The notes: a model not told the origin generated them from the letters alone. A stretch of 36,326 nt of DNA from an uncultured Microbulbifer sp. (GCF_913055755.1 NZ_CAJXKH010000031.1:1-36326), one strand, 5' to 3'; shown: positions 10,692 to 19,342, counted from the first letter of the stretch. A program made the numbers and translations.

Positions 10692-12518
10692 TTATTTCCG
10701 GCTGTCGGCGCTCTTGTCGCGAATCGCCCGGAACTCGTTGCCCTGGTACCAGTTTGGCCAATCGCGGCTGTTGGCCAGCTTCAGGCCGATATCCAGGCCC
10801 AGGGCCAGATCCATCGCGGCGCCTTCCAGATTCCACTGCGGGTCATACTCATCGCCGGGTTTGTGGTACGCGTGCGCGGTGTACTCCTCACCTTTCTGCT
10901 GTGCCCACTCGCGGCCGTGCGCAAAACTGTCGGTACCGGAGTCGAAGTAGAGCATCGGCACGCCTTTTTTGGCCAGGCTGAAGTGATCCGAGCGGTAGAA
11001 GTAGCCGCGCTCCGGGTGGTCTTCCGGCGCCAGGTAGCGCCCCTGTTTTTCCGCTTCTTTTTCCAGAATTTTTTCCAGTTCGCTGTTGCCGTAGCCCACA
11101 ACGATCACATCGCGCATTGGTCCCAGCACGCCCATTGCATCGAAGTTGATGCCGGCGACGGTTTTTTCCAGTGGTACCACCGGGTTTTCCGCATAGTACT
11201 TGGAGCCCAGCAGGCCGGACTCTTCCGCGGTTACCGCGACAAATACCAGCGAACGCTCGGGGCGCTCCGGCAGCTGCGTGGCCTGGCGGGCCATGGCCAG
11301 GAGGCCGGCGGTACCGGTGGCGTTGTCGACTGCGCCGTTGAAGATATGGTCCTCGCCCTCGGCGTTGTCATTCACGCCCAGGTGGTCCCAGTGCGCGGTG
11401 TAGATGATCGCCTCGTCGGGGTACTTGCTGCCCGGCAGCTTGGCCACCACATTGCGGGAGTTGGAGGTGCGCACCTGGTTCTCCAGCGAGACGCTGGCAG
11501 CCAGATTCAGGGGCTTGGCCTTGAAGCCGTGCTGCTTGGCCGCGTCCATTTCCTGCTGCAGATCGAGGCCGGCAGCCGCAAACAGGGTTTTGGCGGCGTC
11601 GCCGGTCATCCAGGACTCGACTGCAACCCGGTCGGCATTCTTGTCGTCTGCCGCGAGACTGATCTGTGCGCTGGACCAGCTACCGCTGACCACTTCCCAC
11701 GGATAACCGGCGGCACCGGTTTCGTGAATGATGATCGCACCCTCTGCGCCCTGGCGGGCGGCTTCCTCGAACTTGTAGCTCCAGCGGCCGTAATAGGTCA
11801 TGGCGTTGCCGTTGAACAGGGTCTTGTCCTGGGTGGCATAGCCCGGGTCGTTCACCAGAATGACGGCGGTTTTACCGGTCATGTCCAGCCCGGCATAGTC
11901 ATTCCAGTCGTTTTCCGGTGCGACGATGCCGTAGCCGACAAAAACCAGCTCGCTGTTGTCCAGTTGCGCAGATGCCTCCTGGCGCATGGTGAACGCGACC
12001 ATATCGGTGAGCGGCTGCAGTTCCTGGGTATAGGGCTTGCCGTCCACTTCGCCGCTGATGGTCAGCGGTGTGGCCTCGATCTGCATTTCCACCACCGGGA
12101 CATCCTGGAACCAGCTGGGCTTGCCATCGGCGTCCAGTGCGCCGGGCTCCAGGCCGAGATCCTTGAACTGCTCCGCCAGGTAATTGACGGTGAGTTCTTC
12201 GCCCTTGCTGGCGGGGGCGCGGCCTTCGAACTCATCCGACGCCAGTACCGCGATGTGCTTGTGCAGGTCCTGGGCCATGGCGGCCACTTCGGCCTTTTCC
12301 GCGTCATTCAGTTGCGGTGCGTTATGTGCTTCGCTGGCGGGCACCTGCGCGTCCTGTTCGGCAGTCTGTTCCGCCTGGTTGGCTGGGGTGGTGGTGGAGT
12401 CGGCGGATTTCGGGCTGTCCTTGCCGCAGCCGGCCAGTGCCGCGGCTATTCCCGCCGCTATCCCCGCCGCGAGCAGGGTTTTTAGTGGCCGCTGGCGCCA
12501 GTGTGTGTGTTTTATCAT
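10692..12518 (-). CDS. M28-family zinc aminopeptidase, lipoprotein
   Basis: 608 residues. The N-terminus is a lipoprotein signal peptide with lipobox LAGC (Cys31). Gly rather than Asp follows the Cys, which favours outer-membrane sorting. A Ser/Thr/Gln/Glu-rich linker (35-70) precedes the peptidase fold, which carries an inserted PA-type domain (about 185-300). Di-zinc ligands of family M28 are visible: His376 (TAHWDHLG), Asp398 (GAVDNATG), Glu432/433 (AEESGLLG), Asp460 (NFDAMG) and His552 (YHKPGDEYD). It probably trims peptides in the periplasm or at the cell surface. AGGA lies seven bases before the ATG. The M14 carboxypeptidase gene lies 34 bases upstream on the same strand, so the two form an operon. 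Confidence 0.93.
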   Translation of the reverse strand: MIKHTHWRQRPLKTLLAAGIAAGIAAALAGCGKDSPKSADSTTTPANQAEQTAEQDAQVPASEAHNAPQLNDAEKAEVAAMAQDLHKHIAVLASDEFEGRAPASKGEELTVNYLAEQFKDLGLEPGALDADGKPSWFQDVPVVEMQIEATPLTISGEVDGKPYTQELQPLTDMVAFTMRQEASAQLDNSELVFVGYGIVAPENDWNDYAGLDMTGKTAVILVNDPGYATQDKTLFNGNAMTYYGRWSYKFEEAARQGAEGAIIIHETGAAGYPWEVVSGSWSSAQISLAADDKNADRVAVESWMTGDAAKTLFAAAGLDLQQEMDAAKQHGFKAKPLNLAASVSLENQVRTSNSRNVVAKLPGSKYPDEAIIYTAHWDHLGVNDNAEGEDHIFNGAVDNATGTAGLLAMARQATQLPERPERSLVFVAVTAEESGLLGSKYYAENPVVPLEKTVAGINFDAMGVLGPMRDVIVVGYGNSELEKILEKEAEKQGRYLAPEDHPERGYFYRSDHFSLAKKGVPMLYFDSGTDSFAHGREWAQQKGEEYTAHAYHKPGDEYDPQWNLEGAAMDLALGLDIGLKLANSRDWPNWYQGNEFRAIRDKSADSRK

Positions 12519-12552
12519 GTCGTTTCCTGTGTGTTTTTATGGGGTGGAATTA

Positions 12553-13683
12553 TTATTTTTTTGCCATAAAAGCGAGAGTTTCGCGGATCGGCAAGAAGAT
12601 ATCCCGAGCCAGCTGGCGACAGCGGGCGGGCGACCAGCCCTCAATGGGGTCGGGCAGGTTGTCGTTGTCCTTGAACGGCATTTCCAGAGTCAGGGCCAGG
12701 GTGCGGAACTGGTGCCCGCACCAGTTGGTGCCGACGGTCATATTGGCCTCGCCGGGCTTGTCCAGGGGATAGCCTTTTTCGGTCTGGAAATCGGGGCTCG
12801 CTTTGTCAAACGCGTCCTTGAACACGCTTTCCAGCTTGGCGTGATGCTCGTCGTAGCCGGGAATGCCTTCACAGCCGGCCACAAAGTTGAATGGCAGGGC
12901 TTCATCACCGTGGATATCCAGGAAAATATCGCCGCCGGTAGCCAGCATTTTTTCCCGCACCAGGTAGACCTCGGGGCTGCGTTCCATGCTCGGGTTTTGC
13001 CATTCCCGGTTCAGGTTGGCGCCGGCGGCATTGGTGCGCAGGTGGCCGCGAACGCTGCCGTCCGGGTTCATGTTGGGAACGACATAGAAGACCGTATCCG
13101 CCAACAGGGCGCGGGCGGACGGGTTGGATTCGTCCAGTAGGGATTCCAGGAACCCTTCCACAAACCACTCCGCCATGGATTCCCCGGGGTGCTGGCGGGC
13201 AATCATCCACACCTTGTATTTGGCCTTTTTGGCATCGCCGATGGTCAGAAGAGTCATATCGCGGCGGTCCAGGGTGAGGCCCAGTGTTTCCGCGGCGACG
13301 CGTTCGTCGGATTGCGCCCAGGCCAGCAGGTCCAGATGGCGTTCCCAGGAAAAGGGCGCGAAATAGGCCAGGTAAACCGATGGCTGCTCCAGCTCAACAC
13401 TGAAATCCAGCACCTTGCCATCGTAATCGGCATCAATGCGGAACCAGTTGTGGCGGTCGTAGGACGCGCACACCCGGTAGTTCTCCCAGCCTTCCGGGTA
13501 GGCGGCCTTGCCGGCGTTGGTAATACACATGGGGTATTGCTTGCCGACCTCTCCCTCCAGGCGGAAGTGGAACCACTGATAAAAATCTGACTGGTTGTCG
13601 ATTTTAATGGCCAGCTGGATGGGCTTGCTGTCGGCGTCGATGACTTTGATATTGCCGCTGTCGAAAGCGCTGCTGATATGCAT
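12553..13683 (-). CDS. M14-family zinc carboxypeptidase, cytosolic-carboxypeptidase-like
   Basis: 376 residues, with no signal peptide, so it acts in the cytosol. A beta-sandwich-like N-terminal domain (1-120) precedes the peptidase domain, the layout of the cytosolic carboxypeptidase (CCP/AGBL, M14D) group. Zinc ligands are His165 and Glu168 in QHPGES and His258 in DIHGDE. NLNREW (224-228) holds the substrate-binding Asn-Arg pair, and LEMPF holds the catalytic Glu334. GCGGAG lies seven bases before the ATG. First gene of a two-gene operon with the M28 lipoprotein. Eukaryotic relatives remove glutamate from tubulin tails; the bacterial substrate is unknown, possibly gamma- or poly-glutamylated peptides (inference). 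Confidence 0.92.
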   Translation of the reverse strand: MHISSAFDSGNIKVIDADSKPIQLAIKIDNQSDFYQWFHFRLEGEVGKQYPMCITNAGKAAYPEGWENYRVCASYDRHNWFRIDADYDGKVLDFSVELEQPSVYLAYFAPFSWERHLDLLAWAQSDERVAAETLGLTLDRRDMTLLTIGDAKKAKYKVWMIARQHPGESMAEWFVEGFLESLLDESNPSARALLADTVFYVVPNMNPDGSVRGHLRTNAAGANLNREWQNPSMERSPEVYLVREKMLATGGDIFLDIHGDEALPFNFVAGCEGIPGYDEHHAKLESVFKDAFDKASPDFQTEKGYPLDKPGEANMTVGTNWCGHQFRTLALTLEMPFKDNDNLPDPIEGWSPARCRQLARDIFLPIRETLAFMAKK

Positions 13684-13856
13684 GCTGAAACTCCGCGTTT
13701 ATTTTGTTGGGAGGATACAGAATCAGAACAAAAATTCAGGGTACCCCGGTGTAGCTTGGGGGAAACCGCTATTGCGGTTTGGTATACGAGAATAAAATTT
13801 TGCCAGAATTGCAACGGTTAAAATATTGCGCCGGCAGAAAATAAAGGGCGGGAATT

Positions 13857-13890
13857 AAAAAGGCACGGTATCCTTGCGAATACCGTGCCT
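13857..13890 (-). terminator. Intrinsic terminator of the candidate small RNA
   Basis: Perfect 11-bp stem (13861-13871 with 13880-13890) and an 8-base loop. On the minus strand it ends in a run of five T residues then AATT. No T-run occurs on the plus strand, so it serves minus-strand transcription only. The M14 gene starts more than 170 bases further on, so the terminator belongs to something upstream of it. Confidence 0.85.
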
Positions 13891-14048
13891 CTGCCATTCC
13901 ATGGCGGCACCTGCTGAGACTACTGCTCCTTGAAATTTCTGGCGTAGACCGAAGACGACTGCTTTCTGCCCTGGTTGCTGCGTAGGTGCCGCTGTCTGCT
14001 GCACCATCAGAAACTGTGTACTGCTCCCTGACATTCCTCAGCAGGTGC
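13857..14048 (-). ncRNA. Candidate structured small RNA, about 190 nt, unassigned
   Basis: No credible protein lies here, but the minus strand reads as a complete RNA unit. It has a sigma70-like promoter at its head, and a perfect 12-bp long-range closing stem (14037-14048 with 13907-13918). It ends in a strong intrinsic terminator. Inside are GGTGC/GCACC and TTTCTG/CAGAAA pairings and a duplicated GGAGCAGTA. Four ANGGA motifs occur: AGGGA, AAGGA, ATGGA in a CCAT-GGA-ATGG hairpin, and AAGGA at the terminator loop. Length and closing stem recall 6S RNA; the ANGGA motifs recall CsrA/RsmA-binding RNAs. I do not recognise the sequence as either, and I see no GacA-type upstream box. Confidence 0.6.
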
Positions 14049-14050
14049 TG

Positions 14051-14080
14051 TTTAAAGTTTAGGCGGCGTCTTTCGTGCAA
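14051..14080 (-). promoter_or_regulatory. Putative sigma70 promoter of the small RNA
   Basis: Read on the minus strand: TTGCAC (14075-14080), an 18-base spacer and TTTAAA (14051-14056). Transcription would begin near 14044-14048, exactly where the closing stem starts. The agreement of promoter, stem and terminator is the main argument that this is one RNA gene. Confidence 0.5.
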
Positions 14081-14356
14081 TGGTATCGGGATTCAAAATT
14101 TGGCGCACAATCGGTTAACTTTTGTTCAGTTCTGGGGTGCCCCCCTGGTTTAAAGGGGGCGATTGGCGACTCGCCGATTGGGTGTAAAAAGTGCGAACTC
14201 GTTCAATTATCCGCCACTTTCGGCCTTCCCGGTTAATCGGGTATTCTTGCCGCAGTTATCGGGCCTGTAGGTCCGCTGGTTAATTATTGTGCGAAATGGG
14301 CGCCAGGGATTGCCCGCCAATGACGCACGGCAACGGCTATCGCCGGAGAGTTCCCC
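14081..14356. other. Intergenic region upstream of lipoprotein gene
   Basis: No gene seen. It holds a hairpin GCCCCC/GGGGGC (14139-14144 with 14155-14160), then GGCGA-C-TCGCC just after it, and CCCG/CGGG around GTTAAT near 14230. TTATCG and TTAATT about 18 bases apart near 14258-14285 could be a weak promoter for the lipoprotein gene. On the other side of the small RNA (13684-13856) there is only a 7-bp hairpin (AAACCGC/GCGGTTT, 13763-13780). Confidence 0.4.
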
Positions 14357-14842
14357 ATGAAAAAATCCATCAAGCGCGGCGTCGCCGCGACCTGCCTGTT
14401 GACCCTGGCCCTGAACCTTACTGCCTGCGGTTACTTCCTGTACCCCGAGCGCAAGGGGCAGACCGGAGGCCGGGTAGATCCGGTAGTGGTGATCCTGGAT
14501 GGAGCCGCCCTGCTGTTCGGCATTCTGCCCGGTGTGGTTGCCTTCGCCGTGGACTTCACCAACGGCACCATCTACCTGCCGTCCGGTGGCAGCTCCGCCA
14601 TTGATCGTCACCTGTCCTCCACTGGCGGTGAGGGCAAGCAGGTCCTGGACCAGAATGGCCAGGCCTGGATGGCGCTGCCGCTGGAATCCGTGGCCGGAGA
14701 CAGTAAAGACGCCGACCAGATTGCGATGGCGGTTGGTAACTTCGTCGGTGCGCCGGTGGCCGCCAGCGAAGTGGTGTGGCTGGAAGACCTGGCCGCCCTC
14801 GATCGCATGCGCAGCCAGTCTCGGGCTACCGTTTCTCTCTGA
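14357..14842 (+). CDS. Lipoprotein with YPERKGQ motif, YceK/YidQ-like
   Basis: 161 residues. Signal peptide with lipobox LTAC (Cys24). Right after the Cys comes GYFLYPERKGQTGGRVDP, then a hydrophobic stretch (about 43-67) ending FAVDFTNGTIYLP. This pattern (YPERrGQ, a hydrophobic core, VDF..G.IYLP) recalls small envelope lipoproteins of the YceK/YidQ type, whose job is not known. The C-terminal 90 residues are soluble. GGAGA lies about nine bases before the ATG. The next gene begins 27 bases downstream, so an operon is likely. Confidence 0.8.
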   Translation: MKKSIKRGVAATCLLTLALNLTACGYFLYPERKGQTGGRVDPVVVILDGAALLFGILPGVVAFAVDFTNGTIYLPSGGSSAIDRHLSSTGGEGKQVLDQNGQAWMALPLESVAGDSKDADQIAMAVGNFVGAPVAASEVVWLEDLAALDRMRSQSRATVSL

Positions 14843-14868
14843 GCCGGGGAGCCTGGTTCGGAGGCGCC

Positions 14869-15849
14869 GTGTCCGGTAACACCTGCGCCAGCTCCGGTAC
14901 TGCTACCGGAGCCTGCCGTGAGCTGGCAGAGCGCCGCTATGCACTGCCGGTGAGCGCCCTCTACCTGCCGTTTATCCCGAATCCGCAGATTGTGCATATG
15001 GGGCTCCAGCGTTTGCAGCCCCGCCACTGGATCCAGCCCTGCACCACACTGCCCAATTACCTGCACAACAAGCTGAGCGCCCGGCGCCGGCTGGGCTCTG
15101 CGATTTTTGCCGCCGAGCCACGCTCGCTGGAGGCCCAGGAAGAGCTGGCCCAGACACTGCTGCAGCACCTGCGCAGTGATCATTCCGTAGACCCCCATTC
15201 ACACTATTTCGCTACTGCAGGCCGCCTCTGCTGGCAGGGAGGCGGGGGTGCGCTGCACTGGCCGCTCGCCGTCACTTCAGTAGAGCCCCTGTGGGAGGCC
15301 AGCCAGTGGGTGGCGGATGACCTGTGCCTGCTGATGCCCGGCAGGCACGGTTATGAACTGGTGGCGGCGTCGCTGGCGGCGCCGAGCTACTGGAAACTGG
15401 AGGACAAGATCGGTCGGCCGCTGCAGCAGATTCACGCTCCGGTGCCCGGATTCCAGCAGAAGCTGGCAGGGCAGGTGGCGCGCTTTTTCGAGCACCTGTT
15501 GCCGGAATATCCGGTGTGGCGGGGCAACTGGTCGGTGGTGGATTCCCCTGAGCTGCTGCAGCGGGGCGGCGCGTCTGTAGCAGGTGGTGACCTCTATCTG
15601 CGCGTTGAGCGCCAGTCACTGCGGCGCCTGCCGCAAACCGGCGCGGTGGCATTTACGATCCGCGTCAGTATCAACCCGCTGCGCGACCTGCTGGCAGTGC
15701 CGGGCGCGGTGGCTGCACTGCGGGATGCAGTGAATGCCATGTCGCCGGAAGAGGGGCGTTACAAATCTCTCGCACCAGTGTTGCCGCGCCTGCAGGCATT
15801 TTTCGGCGATCACCTGTCCGCGCCGCCTGCCTCCGCAGGCGCCGAGTAG
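14869..15849 (+). CDS. DUF3445 / HODM alpha-subunit-like protein
   Basis: 326 residues from the GTG at 14869, which follows GGAGG by four bases. An upstream ATG (14776) would overlap the lipoprotein gene and is less likely. Recognisable family features are NKLSARRRLGSAIF (67-80), YWKLEDKIGRPLQQIHAPVPGF (174-195) and RGNWSV (218-223), typical of PF11927, the group that includes the heme-binding PAS-type alpha subunit of heme-dependent oxidative N-demethylase. Known HODM enzymes act on dimethylamine together with separate reductase and ferredoxin-like subunits; none of these is encoded nearby. The protein may therefore bind heme yet serve a different role. Convergent with the AraC gene 44 bases away. 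Confidence 0.8.
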   Translation: MSGNTCASSGTATGACRELAERRYALPVSALYLPFIPNPQIVHMGLQRLQPRHWIQPCTTLPNYLHNKLSARRRLGSAIFAAEPRSLEAQEELAQTLLQHLRSDHSVDPHSHYFATAGRLCWQGGGGALHWPLAVTSVEPLWEASQWVADDLCLLMPGRHGYELVAASLAAPSYWKLEDKIGRPLQQIHAPVPGFQQKLAGQVARFFEHLLPEYPVWRGNWSVVDSPELLQRGGASVAGGDLYLRVERQSLRRLPQTGAVAFTIRVSINPLRDLLAVPGAVAALRDAVNAMSPEEGRYKSLAPVLPRLQAFFGDHLSAPPASAGAE

Positions 15850-15893
15850 CCCTCCGCCCTCACCGCAATTCTTTCCTGGTCCAGGGCGCCGGC

Positions 15894-16895
15894 TCAGTCG
15901 TCGCTGGTGGACAGGTTCCTGAAGGCCTTGGGCGACATGCCGGTCCAGCGTCGGAATGCCTTGCCGAAGGCGCTCTCGTCGCAGTAACCCAGGGACGCGG
16001 CGATATCCACGTTGTTTTTGCCTCCCTCCCGCAGCCACTGGCAGGCGTAGTGGCTGCGCACTTCATCCTGGATGGCGCGAAAGCTGGCGTTTTCCTCCAG
16101 CAGTTTGCGCCCCAGGTGGCGGGGGCTGATGCACAACCGCGCTGCCACCTGTTCGCGGCTCAATTGCGGTTCCTGTTGCAGCAGGTGCGCCACCCGCAAT
16201 TGCAGGCTCTTGCTGGTAAGCGCCTTCAGCAGGGCGTCGGCTTCCGGTTTCAGTCTCGCCATTACATGGCGGTCGGCCGCTTCCAGTGGCAGCTCGAGAT
16301 CCTGCGGGCGCAGCCGGATGCCGGACACCGGTGCATTGAATTGCACTGGCGCCTGCAGCAACTGCTGGTATTGTTGCTGTACCGCGAGGGAGGGGGTCGG
16401 GTAGGCCAGCATCACACTCTGGGGCTGGAGTTCACCCCCGGTCATCAGGCGGGCCTGGGCCAGGCAGATGGAAAGTACCGTTTCCACCCGCAGGCGTCCG
16501 CAGCGCATGTAGTTTGCCAGGTAGCACAGGTCGACATAAAAGCTGCTGCGGCGCAGTTCGAACTGGCCGCCCTCGCCCAGCAGGGGGTGGTAGATCAGCA
16601 GCTGGTCGATGGCGGCCCCCAGGTTTTTCTGCGTCATCAGCAGGTAGCCCACCAGTCCCATCTGGTTGCCCTGCATGGTCTGGCCGATACGGATGCCCAG
16701 TAGCGGGTCCGGGTAGCTCTCCTCCAGCGCCGCCCAGAACTCTTCCTGGACCCGCAGGGGAACGCGCTCCATTTCGTTAATGGAGGTCAATAGATCTTTG
16801 GCATCTGATGGCAGCTCCAGCTGTAAATGCTTTAGAGCTTTGATGATTGCTTGGGTGTAGCTGAGGGTGACGCTACCGTTACCGGATGGGCTCAC
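15894..16895 (-). CDS. AraC-family regulator, divergent to the monooxygenase cluster
   Basis: 333 residues. It has an Arabinose_bd-like sensing domain (about 25-215) and a C-terminal double helix-turn-helix (about 235-328), with SREQVAARLCISPRHLGRKL and VDIAASLGYCDESAFGKAFRRWTGMSPKAFR visible. The start is a GTG at 16895 without a clear ribosome binding site. It is transcribed away from the flavin monooxygenase gene with 101 bases between the two starts, the usual arrangement for an AraC activator and its target, so it probably controls the monooxygenase-symporter-dehydrogenase set. The effector is unknown. Confidence 0.92.
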   Translation of the reverse strand: MSPSGNGSVTLSYTQAIIKALKHLQLELPSDAKDLLTSINEMERVPLRVQEEFWAALEESYPDPLLGIRIGQTMQGNQMGLVGYLLMTQKNLGAAIDQLLIYHPLLGEGGQFELRRSSFYVDLCYLANYMRCGRLRVETVLSICLAQARLMTGGELQPQSVMLAYPTPSLAVQQQYQQLLQAPVQFNAPVSGIRLRPQDLELPLEAADRHVMARLKPEADALLKALTSKSLQLRVAHLLQQEPQLSREQVAARLCISPRHLGRKLLEENASFRAIQDEVRSHYACQWLREGGKNNVDIAASLGYCDESAFGKAFRRWTGMSPKAFRNLSTSDD

Positions 16896-16996
16896 AAAAA
16901 CTGTCCGAAATTAACCAGAGGTGGCCCGATTATGACGACGGCTGCCCAGCTTGTCACGTTATATTGATCCCAATGAGAGGATTTGGGAGAAAAATA

Positions 16997-18343
16997 ATGA
17001 AACCTTTTGCTGTTATTGGCGCCGGTCCGATGGGGCTGTGCAGTGTCCGCAACCTGGTCAAACACGGAATTCCCTGCGTGGGATTCGAGATCCACGGTGA
17101 TGTCGGCGGACTCTGGGATATCGACAGCCCCACCAGCACCATGTATGAATCCGCGCACCTGATCTCCTCCAAGCGGATGACCGAATTCGCGGAGTTCCCC
17201 ATGGGGGATGAGGTCGCGCTGTTTCCGCATCACAGCGAAATGTGTACCTACTTCCGGGACTACGCGCGGAAATTCGACCTGTATCGCCACTACGAGTTTA
17301 ATACCGAAGTGGTCAGTTGCGAGCGCGATGGCGAGGATTGGGTCATCACCACCCGCTGCGACGGCCGCGAGCAGACCCGCACCTTCGGCGGGCTGCTGAT
17401 CGCCAACGGCACCCTGCATCACCCCAATATGCCGCAATTGCCCGGCGAGTTTGCCGGCGAGGTCCTGCATTCCTCGGATTACCGGGACACCGCGATCTTC
17501 GACGGCAAGCGAGTGTTGCTGGTGGGTTGCGGCAACAGCGGTGCCGATATCGCGGTGGATGCGGTACACCGGGCAAAGAGCGTGGATATCAGCCTGCGCC
17601 GCGGCTACTACTTCCTGCCCAAGTTTATCGCCGGCAAGGCCACAGACGCGCTGGGCGGCAAGATCAAGCTGCCGCGGTTTATCCAGCAGCGCATCAGCGC
17701 CGCCATTTCCCGCCTGATGCTGGGCAAGCCGGAACAGTATGGGCTGCCGAAGCCGGACTACAAGATGTTCGAATCGCACCCGGTGATCAACTCGCTGATC
17801 CTGCACCATATCGGCCACGGCGATATCAGCGTGCAGAAGGATATCGCCAAAGTGGACGGAAACACGGTGACCTTCACCGATGGTTCCAGCGGCGAATACG
17901 ACATGATCATGCTGGCCACCGGGTACAAGCTGCACTATCCGTTCATCGCCCGCGAACACCTGAACTGGACCGGCTACGCACCGAAGATGTACCTGAACGT
18001 GTTCCATCCGGAGTACGACAACCTGTTCCTGATGGGCATGGTGGAAGCCACCGGCCTCGGCTGGGAAGGGCGCAACCGCCAGGCGGAAATGGTGGCACTT
18101 TATATCCAGCAGCTGGCGCGGGGCGCGGCCTCTGCCAGGCAGCTGAAGGCGGTCAAGCAGGCCCAGGCCGGCAATCGCGCGGACGGCGGCATGCAGTACC
18201 TGCAGCTGGAGCGGATGGCGTACTACGTGCACAAGGATGCGTACCTGGATGCACTGGCTGGTCACACTCGGGACTTGCTAAAGGATTACGCCGCCGTGGA
18301 TACTGATCGTTTTTCCACCAGTGCGGTGGGGGCGGCCCACTGA
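16997..18343 (+). CDS. Flavin-containing monooxygenase (FMO/BVMO type)
   Basis: 448 residues. The FAD site is VIGAGPMG (6-13), the NADPH site is GCGNSG (177-182), and the class B fingerprint FxGxxxHxxxY is present as FAGEVLHSSDY (152-162). Such enzymes use NADPH and oxygen to oxidise ketones (Baeyer-Villiger) or soft nitrogen/sulfur atoms. The ATG at 16997 has GGGAGA ten bases upstream; the frame is open further up but without a start signal. First gene of a run with a bile-acid:sodium symporter family protein (18 bases downstream) and two dehydrogenases, and divergent to an AraC regulator. The substrate is unknown; companion genes suggest a carbonyl-bearing hydrophobic compound. Confidence 0.92.
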   Translation: MKPFAVIGAGPMGLCSVRNLVKHGIPCVGFEIHGDVGGLWDIDSPTSTMYESAHLISSKRMTEFAEFPMGDEVALFPHHSEMCTYFRDYARKFDLYRHYEFNTEVVSCERDGEDWVITTRCDGREQTRTFGGLLIANGTLHHPNMPQLPGEFAGEVLHSSDYRDTAIFDGKRVLLVGCGNSGADIAVDAVHRAKSVDISLRRGYYFLPKFIAGKATDALGGKIKLPRFIQQRISAAISRLMLGKPEQYGLPKPDYKMFESHPVINSLILHHIGHGDISVQKDIAKVDGNTVTFTDGSSGEYDMIMLATGYKLHYPFIAREHLNWTGYAPKMYLNVFHPEYDNLFLMGMVEATGLGWEGRNRQAEMVALYIQQLARGAASARQLKAVKQAQAGNRADGGMQYLQLERMAYYVHKDAYLDALAGHTRDLLKDYAAVDTDRFSTSAVGAAH

Positions 18344-18361
18344 GGCCGCCATCAATAATCC

Positions 18362-19342
18362 ATGAGTAGTGCTATATCCAGCCCAACCGGTACCGACGTC
18401 GTGAATACTGCAATTGCCGCTTCAATGGACAGCTTTCAAATGTCACCCGCGGCACTGCTGGCCCTCAACGCGGTGCTGGCGTTCATGATGTTCGGGGTAT
18501 CCCTCGGGCTGCGTCCCAGTGATTTCTCCAATGTGCTGCGCCGCCCGGTGGCACCGGTGACCGGTTTGGTGGCGCAGTTCATGCTGTTGCCGGCCATTAC
18601 CTGTCTGGCGACCTGGGCACTGGATGTCAGTCCGGGCCTGGCACTGGGGATGATCCTGGTGTCCTGCTGTCCCGGTGGTTCCTTTTCCAATGTGATGACC
18701 TGGATTGGCCGCGCCAATGTTGCCACTTCCGTGAGCATGACCGCGGTCTCCAGTCTCGCCGCGGTGGTAATGACCCCGTTCAACTTCGCCCTCTACGGGC
18801 ACCTCAATCCCAACACCCGCGACACGCTGCAGGCGATAGCCCTGCCGGCGGAAAACATGGTGCTGATTGTGGTGCTGGTACTGGCCCTGCCGATGTTGCT
18901 GGGGATGATCATCGGCGCGCGCTTTCCGGACTTCGCCCGCAACAGCGACCGCTTCTTCCGCACCGCCTCCCTGGGGGTATTCCTGCTGTTTGTGGCGGTG
19001 TCGTTCAGCAAGCACTGGGAAACCGCGCTGCAGGTTGCGGGCTCGGTACTGCTGCTGGTGATTGCCCACAACGCGCTGGCGTTTGTGATCGGCGATGTCA
19101 GCGGGCGCCTGGCGCGCCTGCCGGTTGGCGACCGCCGCGCGGTGACCATGGAGGTGGGCATCCAGAACTCCGGGCTCGCGCTGGCGATCCTCTTCACCTT
19201 TTATCCGAGCGCCGGGGAAATGCTGGTGGTGGCGGGGTTCTGGGGCGTGTGGCACCTGGTGTCCGGGCTCAGCCTGGCCGGCTACTGGAATTTCACCAAT
19301 CGACGTGCGCAACAAGAAGTGGCGCAGGCCGACCTTGCCTGA
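18362..19342 (+). CDS. Bile acid:sodium symporter (BASS) family transporter
   Basis: 326 residues with about nine to ten hydrophobic helices. Family hallmarks include MMFGVSLGLRPSDF in the first helix hairpin, SCCPGGSFSNVMT (100-112) and the later VGIQNSGLALAI (268-279), the two crossing regions that bind sodium and substrate in BASS proteins. These inner-membrane proteins import organic acids such as bile acids, pantoate or keto acids with sodium. The start ATG at 18362 lacks a close ribosome binding site, so its translation may depend on coupling to the monooxygenase gene ending 18 bases before. Confidence 0.9.
   Translation: MSSAISSPTGTDVVNTAIAASMDSFQMSPAALLALNAVLAFMMFGVSLGLRPSDFSNVLRRPVAPVTGLVAQFMLLPAITCLATWALDVSPGLALGMILVSCCPGGSFSNVMTWIGRANVATSVSMTAVSSLAAVVMTPFNFALYGHLNPNTRDTLQAIALPAENMVLIVVLVLALPMLLGMIIGARFPDFARNSDRFFRTASLGVFLLFVAVSFSKHWETALQVAGSVLLLVIAHNALAFVIGDVSGRLARLPVGDRRAVTMEVGIQNSGLALAILFTFYPSAGEMLVVAGFWGVWHLVSGLSLAGYWNFTNRRAQQEVAQADLA

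Noticed and set aside
10863..12485. Plus-strand frame of 540 codons
   Set aside because: Antisense to the M28 peptidase, which has a lipobox and complete metal site; the plus frame is a by-product of GC-rich codons.
13857..14048. Calling the small RNA 6S, RsmZ/CsrB, tmRNA, SRP or RNase P RNA
   Set aside because: None of the conserved core sequences I know for these RNAs is present; only layout or short motifs are shared.
13769..14080. Minus-strand frame of 103 codons over the small RNA region
   Set aside because: Crosses the terminator, has Arg/Ser-rich sequence and no ribosome binding site; the region is better explained as an RNA gene.
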